Shown: positions 38,890 to 48,572 of the stretch, piece by piece
How positions within the stretch are numbered: position 1 is the stretch's first letter
How the letters are laid out: each line of letters begins with the position of its first letter
Source: Shinella sp. WSJ-2
GTDB lineage: Bacteria > Pseudomonadota > Alphaproteobacteria > Rhizobiales > Rhizobiaceae
DNA length: 64,000 nucleotides
Reading direction: 5' to 3'
Assembly (NCBI RefSeq): GCF_003432075.1
Contig: NZ_QWBU01000002.1
Coordinates: 496,001 to 560,000, forward strand
Translations under genes and position numbers: made by a program
The notes under the pieces: model-generated
The model's database searches: none
Seen by the model: the letters and a program-made list of their open reading frames with translations, nothing else
Told to the model about the DNA's origin: nothing

Positions 38890-41800
38890 TTATTCGGCCT
38901 TGACGACCTGCATGCGGCCGGTCGCCGTGCGGGCGGAGTATTGCGGACGATACATGTCCTCCACCTGGGCGGCCGGCAGGTCATAGGTGCCGGGGGTCAC
39001 GGCGCGCACGACATAGGCGAGCGTCACGTCGCGGTTGTCGCCTTCGCTGCGGTTGAAGGCCGCGACGAAGCGGTCGTAGCGGAACTCCGTATGCGCCGCT
39101 TCCGTCTCGCCGAGCCAGTCGAAATTGGCGAGCTTCGCGCTATCGACGAGGCTCGGATTGTCGATTTCGAAGCCGGCGGGCAGGAGGTCGGTGATGATGA
39201 TGCGCGAGGCCCAGTTGTTGTGCTCTGTCACCTTCAGCACCACGACGTAGCGCTCGTTCTGTTGGGCCTCCGTGACATTCGCCTCCTCGCCGTCGAGCGT
39301 GTAGTAGGTGCGCTCGATGGCAAAGCCGTCTCCGCCGGCCGGCAGCGGATCGATGGGCGCCGCGACCGTGGTGAGCACGGCGGACACCGGCTCGCTGGTG
39401 CGGTTGGCGATGGTCAGCGGGTTCTCCAGCAGGGACTTGCCCGTCATCTGCGCGGCATAGCCGCCGTCGCGGGCTGCGCCGTTGATCTCCAGCTTCAGGT
39501 CCTTGTCGGCATCCTTCACGGAGCGGGCGGCGAGCAGCATCCAAGTCTGTTCCTGCGTGCTGGTCCAGCGCTTGTTCTCCCATTGCTTGGCAACAAGCTT
39601 GGAAAGCTCCGGAATGATGCCCGGAACCGGCCGTGCCTCGGCGGCAAGCGCCAGGATCGCCGCACCGTCACGCAGCGACGAGCCGTAGTCGGTGCGCGCG
39701 AGGCTGGCGGTCATGACGCTGTCGCGGGAGAGGCCGAGCGCATTTTCGAAGATGGTCGTCGCACGCTGGGCATCGCCATAGAGGCCGAGGGCCGCGGCGA
39801 GGTGCGCACGGGCGAGCGGCGAGGAGAACTCCGACAGTTTCGTGTCGGCATAGTAGCGCAGGTCGCTGATCGCGGCCTTGCGGTTGCGGGCCAGCACATA
39901 GAGCGCATAGGCGATCTCGTTGCCCTGGGTGGAGACGTTGACATCATAGGAGATGGAGTTCTGCAGGTTGGAAAGCGCCTGCAGCATCGCCTGTTCCGGC
40001 ACGTCGAACTTCTGTTCGCGGGCGCGGGTCAGGAAGTCGGTGACGAAGGCATCGAGCCAGAGATCGCCGTAACCCGGCGACCACAGGCCGAAGCTGCCCG
40101 AGGACGACTGGTTGGCCAGCACGCGGTAGATGGCATCCTGCACGCGCTTCTGCGTTTCCGTGTCTTCCGGCAGGCCGGACTGCTTGGAAAGCTCGCTGAG
40201 GTAAAGCAGCGGCAGGGCGCGGCTCGAGGTCTGCTCCGTGCAGCCATAGGGGTAGCGATCGAGCGCCATCAGCAGCGCCGGAATGTCGAAGGCGGCGGCC
40301 CGCGACACGCTGAGGCTGACGGAGGCGCCGGCCAACTGGCTGTCGGCGAGCAGCTGGTCGTCGATCGTCAGGCTGCCATTGGCGGCGATTTCGAGCGGCC
40401 GGCGCGTGGTGATCGGCATGGCGGCCGGGCGCACCGGCACGTTAAGCGCCTGTTCGAGCGACATACCGTTGCCGTTGGAGAGCTTGAGCGAGATGAGACC
40501 ATCGCCGATCTCGCCGCCGATCAGCGGCAGGGTCAGCGCGGTCTTGCCGCCGGCTTCGAGCTTCACCGTCTGGCTCGCACCGGTCTGTTCGACCATCACG
40601 GAGGCATTGTGGGTGATCTCCAGCGTGTAGTCACCGGCCGGCGCATCCGTGTTGGCGATGTCGAGGCGCAGGTCCGAACGGTCCCCGGGCGCCAGGAACT
40701 TCGGCAGGCTTGCGGTCACGACGACAGGATCGCGGATGACGACGTCTTTCGAGGCGCTGCCGACACCGGTCTTGGTCCAGGCGACGGCCATGACGCGGGC
40801 GGTGCCGTTGAACTGCGGGATGTCGAAGCGCACCTTGGCATTGCCGTCGGCATCAAGCTTCACCGGACCGGCGAAGAAGGCAACGAGCTTTTCCTTCGGC
40901 GGATCGCCCTGAAGGGCGCCTTCGCCGCCGTCACCGCCGGTGCGCAGCCGTCCGGTCGTGCCGAGCGAACCATCGATCAGGCGGCCGTAGAGGTCGCGGA
41001 TTTCCATGCCGAGGCGGCGCTGACCGAAATACCAGGTGGCCGGGTCAGGCGCTTCATAGCGGGTGAGGTTGAGGATGCCGACATCGACGGCGGCAACCGT
41101 GATGTAGGCCTCTTCGCCAACACCGGCGCCGGCGACCTTCAGCGAAATGTCGAGCGGTTGGCGCGGAAGAGTCTTTTCCGGCAGGTCGAGCGAGAGGTTC
41201 AGCTTGCGATCCGCTGGATCGACCTTCAGCCAGGTGATGCCGATGGCGCGCATCGGCATGCGGCTTTCCTGGTCGGAGCCGGGGCGAAAGAGCGTCGCGG
41301 TCACATAGGAGCCGGGACCCCATTCCTTGGTGACGGGGATGTCAATCTCGCCGCCCTCGGCGCCGATGGCCGCCGTCTGGGTCGCGATCAGGCTTTCAGC
41401 GCCGATGGTGACGAGAACCTGGCCGGCATGGCGCGGCGAGACCTTCAGCTTGGCCGTGTCGCCGACTGCATAGCTTTCCTTGTCGAGCGAGATTTCCAGG
41501 GCATCCGGTGTTTCCGTCGAGCTTGCGGCGACATACCAGCCGGCGTCGAATTCAACGCTGGTGGCGGGGCCTTCCGGCTCCGGACTTTCCACTTCGAGGC
41601 GGTAGCGGCCCCAGGTCACCGGCACGGAAATCTTGCCGCCGTCGGCAGTGACATCAAGCGTGCCGTTGGCGACCTGCGAGGTGGAGAGCACCGGCTCATA
41701 GCGCCACGAGCTGCCGTCGCGATACCATTGGTAGTTCCGCTCCACGGCGAGCAGCTTCCAGGGCAGGCCCTGCATCGCCTGCTTCTTGCCATCGGCACCG

Positions 41801-44346
41801 ACGGTGATGACGTTGAAGTTGGCGACGGTGTTTTCGGAGAGGTCGCCCTTGAACTCCGGCTTCACGCCGATCATCGCGCCTTCCGACTTGACCGGCAAAG
41901 TGAGGCTGCGTTCGACGGCGCGGCCGCCAGCCTCCATCATGCGCAGCGTCACGAGCGCTTCGAGGCGCTGGGTCGTGGCCGGCAGATCGGCGACATTGAT
42001 GTCGAAAGTCGCCTTGCCGTCCTCGTCGAGCACGTCGAGGCCTTCGAGCGGAATGCGGCTCTCTTCGATCGCCTCTTCATCGGCAAGACCGAAGACATAG
42101 TCGGGATAGGCGGGATCCTGATGGGTCGGCTTCAGGGCGACGTCACCCTCGATTTCCAGCCCCGCACCCGGCGCGCCATAGAGATAGCGGCCTTCGACGG
42201 AAACCGGAGCGGCGACGCCGGCCTCGACCTCCTTGGCTTCGCTCGTCATGTCGAATTCGATGCGATCGGGCACGAAGTCGTCGACGAGGAAGGTTTTTTC
42301 GGCAATCGCCGTGCCCTTCGGGTCGGTATAGACCTGCATGGTCCAGGTGCCGCGCATGCTGTTTTCCTGCAGCGGCAGATCGATCGTATGGCCGCCGAGC
42401 GCTGCGCCATCCGACACCATGCGGCGGTCTTCCACGCCGTCGGGTCGGTTGAAGACGAAGGTCAGCGGCAGTTTTTCAACGGCATTCGCCTCGATGTCGC
42501 GGGCAAGCGCTGAGGCATGCACCGTCTCGCCGGCGCGGTAGATGCCGCGTTCGGTCCAGGCCAGCACGTCGATGGCGCCCGGTGCCGGGCGGCCGGTGAC
42601 ACCGCGGTCGGAAAGGTCGAAGCCGGCCCGCGTCATGTCGAGGAAGACGAAATCGCCTTCACCCTTTTTGGCGAGGATAACGGCGGGCGTGTTGGCGGCG
42701 GTGCCGCGCATCAGGCCGGCGGTGAAGGTCGCGCGGCCGTCCGCATCGGTCGTCGCCGTGCCAAGCACTTCGTTGTTCTTGGCGATCAGCTGCAGCTCGA
42801 CGCCGTCAAGCGGGCCGGCCGTGTCGAGCGAGCGGGCGAAGACGTTCAGACCGTCCGTGCCGGCATAGGTGGTAAGGCCGACATCCGAGACGACAAACCA
42901 TTGCGTCGCCTTGGTGTCCCACTCGTTGCTGCGGCCGTTGGAGGCGGCGGCGGTCAGCACATAGACGCCGGGCTTGCGCTGCGGCAGCGCCTCGTCGACC
43001 GGGAAGCTGGTGACGACGTCCTTGTTCAGCTCCGGCGAAATCTCGATCTTGCCTTCCCAGACCAGCTCGCCATTTTCGCTTTCGATCCGGCTGGCGGAAT
43101 AGCCGTCGAGCTGGGTGAGGAAGCGGCTTTCGTTGAGCAGGCCCGCAATGGCGCGGTCGCCGACGCGGTAGAGCTTCAGATCGGCGCTGTCGGTGTTGAC
43201 GGAAACGATCGGGATGCCGCGGCGAACGCTGCCGGGCAGCACGAAACCGTCACCGGTGAAGCGCACCATGGCAGCGCGGTCCTGCACGTAGATATCGAGG
43301 TCGGAGGCGGCGGCCAGCGGCTCGTCGACCGAGGACGGCAGGCCGGCGCGGAAGGTGATCTTGTAGCGCTGGCCGTGGGTCAGGCCCTCGACGCAGATCT
43401 GCCGGTCCTTGGCCTCGATGGCCTTCGGTGCCGCGCCGTCGAGCGTGACGAAGGAGGCGTAGTCGGCGCCGGACTTCACCAGGGGCTCGGAGAATTCCAC
43501 GCAGGCGCGCGGCGTCGCGCTGTCGGAATCGATCGTATGGTTGACGATACGGAAGCCCTGGCGCGCGCGCAGGCCGAGATAGGCCGAGCGGACGGCGACG
43601 TCGTCCTTCAGGTCGAGGCTCGCCTTGTAGGCGTTGATGCCGGCGCGGTAGTTGCTCGACTTGTCGAGCGTGTCGCCGAGCACCGCGAGCGCCCGCGCGC
43701 GCGTCTCGGTGGTGCGCGACAGCTGGTAGGCGTTGATCGCGGCCAGCGCGCCCTGGCCGGCCAGATAGCTGTTATTATAGGCGCGGCCCATCGACTCGGC
43801 CGTCTCGATCCAAAGGTAATAATCGTCAGGCGCCAGCGACAGTGCACCGCGATAGGCGGCGAGCGCCTGGTCGAAGCGGCTCGACGCCGTTTCGATGCGG
43901 CCGAGCGAGGCGAGGCTTTCCGCGCCCTGGCCGGCCTGATCGGCGGCGAGCGCGAGATTGTCGCGGAACGAGCGGGCGTCGGTCAGCATATATTCGCTGA
44001 TGAAAGGCATGGCGGGTGCCGCGCCGATATCGGCGGCCGTGTCGGCCTTCAGGATCTTGCCGGCAATCGCGCCCTGGAAATGGTTGAGCTGGTTGAAGTC
44101 GCTCTTCAGGAAGCACCATTTCACCTTGGGATTGTAGGTGAAGGCGCGGCAGGAGAGGTCGTCGATGCAGTCGCTCTTGCACTGGTCGAGCGTCACGTCC
44201 TGCACGGTGCGCAGGTCGAAGCCGAAATAGTCGCTGTTCTCGGTCGTGACGACGGAGCGGGCCTCTTCAGCTTGGGCCGGCAGGGGCGGTGAGGCGATCA
44301 CGGAAAGAAGAAGTGCCGAGAAACCCAGGAATGCGCGTTTAGACAT
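38890..44346 (-). CDS. Bacterial alpha-2-macroglobulin with N-terminal PAN/apple domain
   Basis: 1818 residues from the ATG at 44346 (AGGAGGA upstream). Signal peptide (KRAFLGFSALLLSVIA, then LPAQAEE). Residues about 35-95 form a PAN/apple domain with paired cysteines (LDQCKSDCIDDLSCRAF, and KWCFLKSD). The rest is the MG/TED array of a bacterial macroglobulin. The thioester site is YPYGCTEQTSSRALPLLYL, with the C-x-E-Q motif intact. A2M proteins trap periplasmic proteases that enter through damaged envelope, while the PbpC partner repairs the wall. The stop is 9 bases before pbpC, so the two are one unit. The apple domain is an addition that E. coli YfhM lacks. Confidence 0.95.
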   Translation of the reverse strand: MSKRAFLGFSALLLSVIASPPLPAQAEEARSVVTTENSDYFGFDLRTVQDVTLDQCKSDCIDDLSCRAFTYNPKVKWCFLKSDFNQLNHFQGAIAGKILKADTAADIGAAPAMPFISEYMLTDARSFRDNLALAADQAGQGAESLASLGRIETASSRFDQALAAYRGALSLAPDDYYLWIETAESMGRAYNNSYLAGQGALAAINAYQLSRTTETRARALAVLGDTLDKSSNYRAGINAYKASLDLKDDVAVRSAYLGLRARQGFRIVNHTIDSDSATPRACVEFSEPLVKSGADYASFVTLDGAAPKAIEAKDRQICVEGLTHGQRYKITFRAGLPSSVDEPLAAASDLDIYVQDRAAMVRFTGDGFVLPGSVRRGIPIVSVNTDSADLKLYRVGDRAIAGLLNESRFLTQLDGYSASRIESENGELVWEGKIEISPELNKDVVTSFPVDEALPQRKPGVYVLTAAASNGRSNEWDTKATQWFVVSDVGLTTYAGTDGLNVFARSLDTAGPLDGVELQLIAKNNEVLGTATTDADGRATFTAGLMRGTAANTPAVILAKKGEGDFVFLDMTRAGFDLSDRGVTGRPAPGAIDVLAWTERGIYRAGETVHASALARDIEANAVEKLPLTFVFNRPDGVEDRRMVSDGAALGGHTIDLPLQENSMRGTWTMQVYTDPKGTAIAEKTFLVDDFVPDRIEFDMTSEAKEVEAGVAAPVSVEGRYLYGAPGAGLEIEGDVALKPTHQDPAYPDYVFGLADEEAIEESRIPLEGLDVLDEDGKATFDINVADLPATTQRLEALVTLRMMEAGGRAVERSLTLPVKSEGAMIGVKPEFKGDLSENTVANFNVITVGADGKKQAMQGLPWKLLAVERNYQWYRDGSSWRYEPVLSTSQVANGTLDVTADGGKISVPVTWGRYRLEVESPEPEGPATSVEFDAGWYVAASSTETPDALEISLDKESYAVGDTAKLKVSPRHAGQVLVTIGAESLIATQTAAIGAEGGEIDIPVTKEWGPGSYVTATLFRPGSDQESRMPMRAIGITWLKVDPADRKLNLSLDLPEKTLPRQPLDISLKVAGAGVGEEAYITVAAVDVGILNLTRYEAPDPATWYFGQRRLGMEIRDLYGRLIDGSLGTTGRLRTGGDGGEGALQGDPPKEKLVAFFAGPVKLDADGNAKVRFDIPQFNGTARVMAVAWTKTGVGSASKDVVIRDPVVVTASLPKFLAPGDRSDLRLDIANTDAPAGDYTLEITHNASVMVEQTGASQTVKLEAGGKTALTLPLIGGEIGDGLISLKLSNGNGMSLEQALNVPVRPAAMPITTRRPLEIAANGSLTIDDQLLADSQLAGASVSLSVSRAAAFDIPALLMALDRYPYGCTEQTSSRALPLLYLSELSKQSGLPEDTETQKRVQDAIYRVLANQSSSGSFGLWSPGYGDLWLDAFVTDFLTRAREQKFDVPEQAMLQALSNLQNSISYDVNVSTQGNEIAYALYVLARNRKAAISDLRYYADTKLSEFSSPLARAHLAAALGLYGDAQRATTIFENALGLSRDSVMTASLARTDYGSSLRDGAAILALAAEARPVPGIIPELSKLVAKQWENKRWTSTQEQTWMLLAARSVKDADKDLKLEINGAARDGGYAAQMTGKSLLENPLTIANRTSEPVSAVLTTVAAPIDPLPAGGDGFAIERTYYTLDGEEANVTEAQQNERYVVVLKVTEHNNWASRIIITDLLPAGFEIDNPSLVDSAKLANFDWLGETEAAHTEFRYDRFVAAFNRSEGDNRDVTLAYVVRAVTPGTYDLPAAQVEDMYRPQYSARTATGRMQVVKAE

Positions 44347-44523
44347 CAAGTCCTCCTACCGCTGCCGTCTCGTTGCCGCCGCCACTGTCCGAACCCGGAG
44401 CCGGCTTGTCAATCGAAAGACAGGAAGCCGTGAGGGATGGAAAGGGCATGGCGCATGGAACCAGGGGAAAGACGTTTGACGTCGCCGGTTCAATCGCTGG
44501 ATTTGCGAATTTTTTTACCGGTC

Positions 44524-44552
44524 TTGCGCATTAACCTTTTGTTAACCATATC
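44524..44552 (+). promoter_or_regulatory. Promoter-like site ahead of a candidate structured RNA
   Basis: TTGCGC (44524-44529), a 17-base spacer and CATATC (44547-44552), which approaches the rhizobial housekeeping pattern CTTGAC-N17-CTATAT. A start near 44559 would begin the RNA described next. Confidence 0.4.
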
Positions 44553-44558
44553 GGGGCA

Positions 44559-44738
44559 GACTTCATCTCATCGACGGACGGTTTCTGTCATACCCTTGTA
44601 ACAGGGGGTCGGTAGAACCTCGTCAGACACGAAAGTCGTGTTTCGAACCGCAGTGACCACGGATGTACTGGCACAGCGCGAAACACTTCCCCGGCCAGAC
44701 CGGGATGAGGAAGCGGGGGGATAACCCTCGCTTTTTTC
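44559..44738 (+). ncRNA. Candidate structured RNA (sRNA or leader) with terminator
   Basis: About 180 bases between the macroglobulin and AEC transporter genes with no protein frame of note. Visible hairpins: ACACGA/TCGTGT around AAG (about 44628-44642), CCCGG/CCGGG around CCAGA (about 44691-44705), and a terminal stem AGCGGGGG/CCCTCGCT (44712-44719 and 44725-44732) followed by TTTTTT. A promoter-like pair lies just upstream. It could be a free small RNA or a leader controlling the transporter that starts at 44850. I do not recognise the family. Confidence 0.4.
44712..44737 (+). terminator. Rho-independent terminator
   Basis: Eight-base-pair stem (one G-T pair) with a five-base loop and a run of six T residues at 44732-44737, on the plus strand, 113 bases before the AEC transporter start. 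Nothing but the candidate RNA lies ahead of it, so it ends that RNA or attenuates the transporter gene. Confidence 0.7.
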
Positions 44739-44849
44739 ATTTGTGCGCTTTCCGGCCGTATCGCGCTGGACCCCTCCGGGCGATTGCTCTACCCATGACG
44801 TCATCTTGAGATGGTGCGCGCCGCCGTCTGCTTCCTGCCCGGAATCATC

Positions 44850-45794
44850 ATGTCCGACGTCGCCCTCAACGTTCTTCCCGTATTCGCACTTATTCTTATC
44901 GGCTGGCTGCTCGTGCGCACCGGCTACCTCCGGGAGGAACTGGGGGAAGGGCTCGGCGAATTCGTCTTCCGCGTCGCCGTGCCGCTGCTGCTCTTCCGCA
45001 CCATAGCGGAAGCCGAATTTGCCGGCGATGCGCCCTGGCGCATCTGGGTCGCCTATTTCGGCGGCGTCGCCGTCACCTGGACGGTGGCACATCTGATCGC
45101 GACGATCGGCTTCAAACGCGACCGGCGCATCGGCGTACTGGCCGGCGTCTCCGCCGGCTTCGCCAACACGGTCTTCATCGGCCTGCCGCTCGTGGCGCGC
45201 GTCGTCGGGCAGGATGGTCTTGTCGCAATCTCGGTACTGCTCTCGGTGCATCTGCCGACCATGATGATCGCCGGCACGATCCTGATGGAGCGGGCCGAGC
45301 GCAAGGAAGGCACACGCGAGCCGCAGAGTTTCGCCAGCCTGCTTCTCGGCATCGGTAAAAGCCTGGTACGCAACCCGCTGGTCATCGGTCTGGCGCTCGG
45401 TGCCGTGTTTCACATCGGCGGCATTCCGCTGGTCGGGCCGGTCAAGGTCGTGGTCGACCAGATCGCGGCGATGGCGGCTCCGGCGGCCCTCGTCTCGATC
45501 GGCATGGCGCTCAACAAATACAAGGTCGGCGGCAATGCCGGCATCGCGCTCGCCATGACCGGCCTCAAGCTGGTGATGCTGCCGGGCTGCGTCTACGTCG
45601 CCTGCCGCCTGCTCGGCCTCAGCCCGGAATGGACGGCGGCCATGGTGCTCACCTCCTCCGTGCCGACCGGCGTCAATGCCTGGCTCCTCGCCAACCATTT
45701 CGGCGTCGGCCACGGCCTGGCGTCCTCGACCATTACCATCACGACGGCGCTCGGCGTGTTCACCGTGTCCTTCTGGGCCTGGCTTTTGGGGTGA
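44850..45794 (+). CDS. AEC family transporter
   Basis: 314 residues from the ATG at 44850. Auxin-efflux-carrier family, about ten hydrophobic helices, with VLPVFALILIGWLLVRTGYL, AVPLLLFRTIAEAEF, AGVSAGFANTVFIGLPLVAR and VLTSSVPTGVNAWLLANHFG as typical blocks. Members export small organic acids or amino acids such as malate or malonate. Substrate unknown here. It stands alone. An intrinsic-terminator-bearing region precedes it and may regulate it. Confidence 0.9.
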   Translation: MSDVALNVLPVFALILIGWLLVRTGYLREELGEGLGEFVFRVAVPLLLFRTIAEAEFAGDAPWRIWVAYFGGVAVTWTVAHLIATIGFKRDRRIGVLAGVSAGFANTVFIGLPLVARVVGQDGLVAISVLLSVHLPTMMIAGTILMERAERKEGTREPQSFASLLLGIGKSLVRNPLVIGLALGAVFHIGGIPLVGPVKVVVDQIAAMAAPAALVSIGMALNKYKVGGNAGIALAMTGLKLVMLPGCVYVACRLLGLSPEWTAAMVLTSSVPTGVNAWLLANHFGVGHGLASSTITITTALGVFTVSFWAWLLG

Positions 45795-45810
45795 GGGGAG
45801 CCACACCCTT

Positions 45811-45906
45811 TCCTCCGTCGCCTCGGCCTTGAGCCGAGGATCCACACCTCCGCACCGCCTCGCTTGTGGCATGGATCCTCGGCTCAAGGCCGAGGATGAC
45901 GGAGGA
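45811..45906. repeat. Long palindromic intergenic repeat
   Basis: Near-perfect inverted repeat: left arm at 45811-45842 with CTCGGCCTTGAGCCGAGGAT, right arm at 45873-45906 with ATCCTCGGCTCAAGGCCGAG, outer ends TCCTCCGTC and GACGGAGGA. Each arm contains a smaller palindrome (CTCGGCCTTGAGCCGAG). Typical of dispersed palindromes in rhizobial genomes; it would form a strong hairpin after the transporter gene. Confidence 0.8.
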
Positions 45907-45990
45907 GGGTAGGTGAGCGAGGGAAGAAAATGGAAGTCCCAAACAAGGCTGAACCTATCGACAGCGAGAGTAACCTTTATTGGCAGGCAA

Positions 45991-46020
45991 CAAAAAACCC
46001 GGCACGAAGGCCGGGTTTTC
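45991..46020 (-). terminator. Terminator of the cytochrome c gene
   Basis: Ten-base perfect stem (AAAACCCGGC at 45994-46003 and GCCGGGTTTT at 46010-46019) around a six-base loop. On the minus strand it reads into a T-run, 22 bases after the cytochrome stop. Confidence 0.85.
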
Positions 46021-46041
46021 GGTGTTCTGGCTTGGCCTGCT

Positions 46042-46800
46042 TTACTGAGCGGCCGGCTGTTCGGTCGTGGTGCCCTGCGTCGTGCCTTCGGCCGGGGCTG
46101 CGCCCTCGGTCGTGGTCGTTGCAGCGCCGCCCTCGGCGGGCTTGGCTTCCGTCGTCGTAGCGGCTGCACCGCCCTCGGTCGTGGCAGCAGCACCGCCTTC
46201 GGCGGGAGCTGCACCATCCGTGCCGGTCGCAGCAGCGCCTTCGGCCGACGGGGTCGGCAGGGCGGCCGGGTTGTCGGAGAGCGTGCGCAGATAGGCGATC
46301 AGGTTGGCGCGCTCGTCTTCCTTCTTCAGGCCGGCAAAGCCCATGGCGGTGCCGGGAACGTGCTTCTTCGGCGCTTCCAGGAAGAAGTTCAGGTGATCAT
46401 AGTCCCAAACGACCTTGTGGCCTTCGGAGAAGGTGGTCATGCCTGCGGAATAGCTGAAGCCTTCATGCGAGGCGATCGGGCGGTTGACGACGTCGAAGAG
46501 GTTGGGGCCGACCTTGTTCGGTCCACCCTTCTCCCCGGTGTGACAGCTTGCGCATTTCTTGAAGACGGCTTCGCCGGCCGTTGCATCGGCGCTGGCGAGC
46601 AGGGTCGCGATCGGCGTGCCGGCTGCGGCCTCACCGCCACCTGCCGCACCCTCTTCGCCACCTTCGGCGGCGACGATCGCGAAACCTTCCTTTTCGGGAT
46701 GGCCCGAATGGAAAATGCCTTCAGAAGCGATCGACACGGACATCAACACGAAAACGGTGCCGAGCAGGGCACCCACGCCCATGTTCACATAAGAGTTCAT
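46042..46800 (-). CDS. Membrane-anchored c-type cytochrome (CycM-like)
   Basis: 252 residues. An uncleaved N-terminal helix ([20 protein letters not shown]) anchors a heme domain at about residues 65-170: CASCH (C-x-x-CH heme site), [18 protein letters not shown], and [20 protein letters not shown] with the axial methionine. It resembles the rhizobial CycM (cytochrome c552/550) that carries electrons from the bc1 complex to the terminal oxidase. The last 75 residues are low-complexity, made of repeats of A, E, T and G such as [14 protein letters not shown] and [16 protein letters not shown], an extension not needed for the heme fold. Confidence 0.92.
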   Translation of the reverse strand: MNSYVNMGVGALLGTVFVLMSVSIASEGIFHSGHPEKEGFAIVAAEGGEEGAAGGGEAAAGTPIATLLASADATAGEAVFKKCASCHTGEKGGPNKVGPNLFDVVNRPIASHEGFSYSAGMTTFSEGHKVVWDYDHLNFFLEAPKKHVPGTAMGFAGLKKEDERANLIAYLRTLSDNPAALPTPSAEGAAATGTDGAAPAEGGAAATTEGGAAATTTEAKPAEGGAATTTTEGAAPAEGTTQGTTTEQPAAQ

Positions 46801-46952
46801 CCAAACGCTCCCCTAGCGACCGGCGGACCTGATACCCGCCAGTCTTGAAATCGCGCGGAACCTATGTCTTTTGCTGCTTCGTTGCAACAGTGATTGTAGC
46901 CCCCGCACTGAGACTTTTTGACACTTTTCCCGGGGGTTTTGAAGGGCCTGCG

Positions 46953-47708
46953 ATGAATTCCGCCAAATTTGACAAGACCCTCGTGCTCATTCCGGCCCGC
47001 ATGGCCTCGACCCGGCTCCCCGGCAAGCCGCTCGCCGATATTGCCGGCCTGCCGATGATCGTACAGGTCGCGCGCCGCGCTGCCGCTGCCGATGTCGGAC
47101 GCGTCGTGGTGGCGGTCGATGATCAGGCAGTCTTCGACGCCGTCGTTGCGGCCGGTTTCGAGGCCGTCATGACGCGCGTCGACCACCAGTCCGGCTCCGA
47201 CCGCATCCATGAAGCGCTCACAAAGAGCGATCCGGACGGCCGCGCCGAGCTGATCATCAACGTGCAGGGAGACCTGCCGACCATCGATCCGGAAACGATC
47301 CGCGCAGCACTTCGTCCGCTGGAAAACGCCGCGACCGATATCGCGACGCTGACGACGGAAATCCGCGACGAGCACGAAAAGACCAATCCGAACGTCGTGA
47401 AGGTCGTCGGTTCGCCGATCGGCGAAAACCGGTTGCGCGCGCTCTATTTCACGCGCGCGACGGCGCCGCACGGCAATGGCCCGCTCTATCACCATATCGG
47501 GCTCTACGCTTACCGCCGCAAGGCGCTCGAAGCCTTCGTCGCGCTGAAGCCCTCGACGCTGGAAAAGCGGGAATCGCTGGAGCAGCTTCGGGCGCTCGAA
47601 GCCGGCATGCGCATCGATGTTGAGATCGTTGACACGGTTCCGCTTGGTGTCGATACTCCCGCCGACCTCGAAAAGGCCCGCCTGATGCTTGCGGCCAATC
47701 CCATCTGA
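46953..47708 (+). CDS. kdsB: 3-deoxy-manno-octulosonate cytidylyltransferase
   Basis: 251 residues from the ATG at 46953 (GAAGGG 6 bases upstream). Activates Kdo with CTP for lipopolysaccharide core synthesis. Signatures: [51 protein letters not shown] block, [15 protein letters not shown], and [16 protein letters not shown]. It runs divergent from the cytochrome gene and 12 bases ahead of pheA. It is a distant relative of the CMP-nonulosonate synthetase at 729-1901. Confidence 0.97.
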   Translation: MNSAKFDKTLVLIPARMASTRLPGKPLADIAGLPMIVQVARRAAAADVGRVVVAVDDQAVFDAVVAAGFEAVMTRVDHQSGSDRIHEALTKSDPDGRAELIINVQGDLPTIDPETIRAALRPLENAATDIATLTTEIRDEHEKTNPNVVKVVGSPIGENRLRALYFTRATAPHGNGPLYHHIGLYAYRRKALEAFVALKPSTLEKRESLEQLRALEAGMRIDVEIVDTVPLGVDTPADLEKARLMLAANPI

Positions 47709-47720
47709 TCGGATCCTGCC

Positions 47721-48572
47721 ATGACCATGAAGACCAACCGCATCGCCTTCCAAGGCGAGTTCGGCGCCAATTCCGACATGGCGAGCCGCGACATGTTTCC
47801 GACCATGGATCCGCTGCCCTGCCAGACCTTCGAGGATGCGCTGCTGGCCGTGGAGAACGGCGATGCCGATCTCGGCATGATCCCGATCGAAAACACGATT
47901 GCCGGCCGCGTCGCCGACATCCACCATCTCCTGCCGGAATCGCGCCTGCACATCGTCGGCGAATATTTCATGCCGATCCGCTTTCAACTCATGGTGCTGC
48001 CCGGCGTGACCAAGGACGAGGTGCGCACGGTCCACAGCCATATCCATGCGCTCGGCCAATGCCGCAAGATCGTGCGCCTCAACGGCTGGAAGCCCGTCAT
48101 CGCAGGCGATACGGCAGGCGCGGCCAAGCTCGTCTCGGAAACCGGCGACCGCTCGATGGCGGCGCTGGCGCCCCGTCTCGCCGCCGATCTCTACGGCCTG
48201 TCGATCATCGCGGAAAATGTCGAGGACACCGAAAGCAACGTCACGCGCTTCGTTGTCCTGTCGCGCGAGCCCGTTGTCGCCGAACGCGTCGAGGACGAGA
48301 TCATCGTCACGACCTTTATCTTCAACGTGCGCAACATCCCGGCCGCGCTCTACAAGGCGCTCGGCGGCTTCGCCACCAACGGCATCAACATGACGAAGCT
48401 CGAAAGCTACCAGATCGGTGGCACTTTCACGGCCACGCAGTTCTACGCCGATATCGAGGGCCATCCCGACGATGCGCATGTCCGTCGCGCGCTCGACGAA
48501 CTGCGCTTCTTCTCGGAAAAGGTGCGTATCCTCGGCACCTACCGGGCGCATCCGATGCGCAGCGCGTTCTAG
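47721..48572 (+). CDS. pheA: Prephenate dehydratase
   Basis: 283 residues, the monofunctional form. Converts prephenate to phenylpyruvate for phenylalanine synthesis. Marks: IAFQGEFGANSDMASRDMFP, ENGDADLGMIPIENTIAGRV, ESNVTRFVVLSREP with the catalytic TRF, and a C-terminal ACT domain with NGINMTKLESYQIGG for feedback by phenylalanine. Downstream of kdsB with a 12-base gap. No chorismate mutase domain is present. Confidence 0.97.
   Translation: MTMKTNRIAFQGEFGANSDMASRDMFPTMDPLPCQTFEDALLAVENGDADLGMIPIENTIAGRVADIHHLLPESRLHIVGEYFMPIRFQLMVLPGVTKDEVRTVHSHIHALGQCRKIVRLNGWKPVIAGDTAGAAKLVSETGDRSMAALAPRLAADLYGLSIIAENVEDTESNVTRFVVLSREPVVAERVEDEIIVTTFIFNVRNIPAALYKALGGFATNGINMTKLESYQIGGTFTATQFYADIEGHPDDAHVRRALDELRFFSEKVRILGTYRAHPMRSAF

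Noticed and set aside
38053-42513. Very long open frame on the plus strand opposite pbpC and the macroglobulin gene
   Set aside because: It lies antisense to two well-recognised genes in GC-rich DNA, where long empty frames are common. Its translation is compositionally odd and matches no family.
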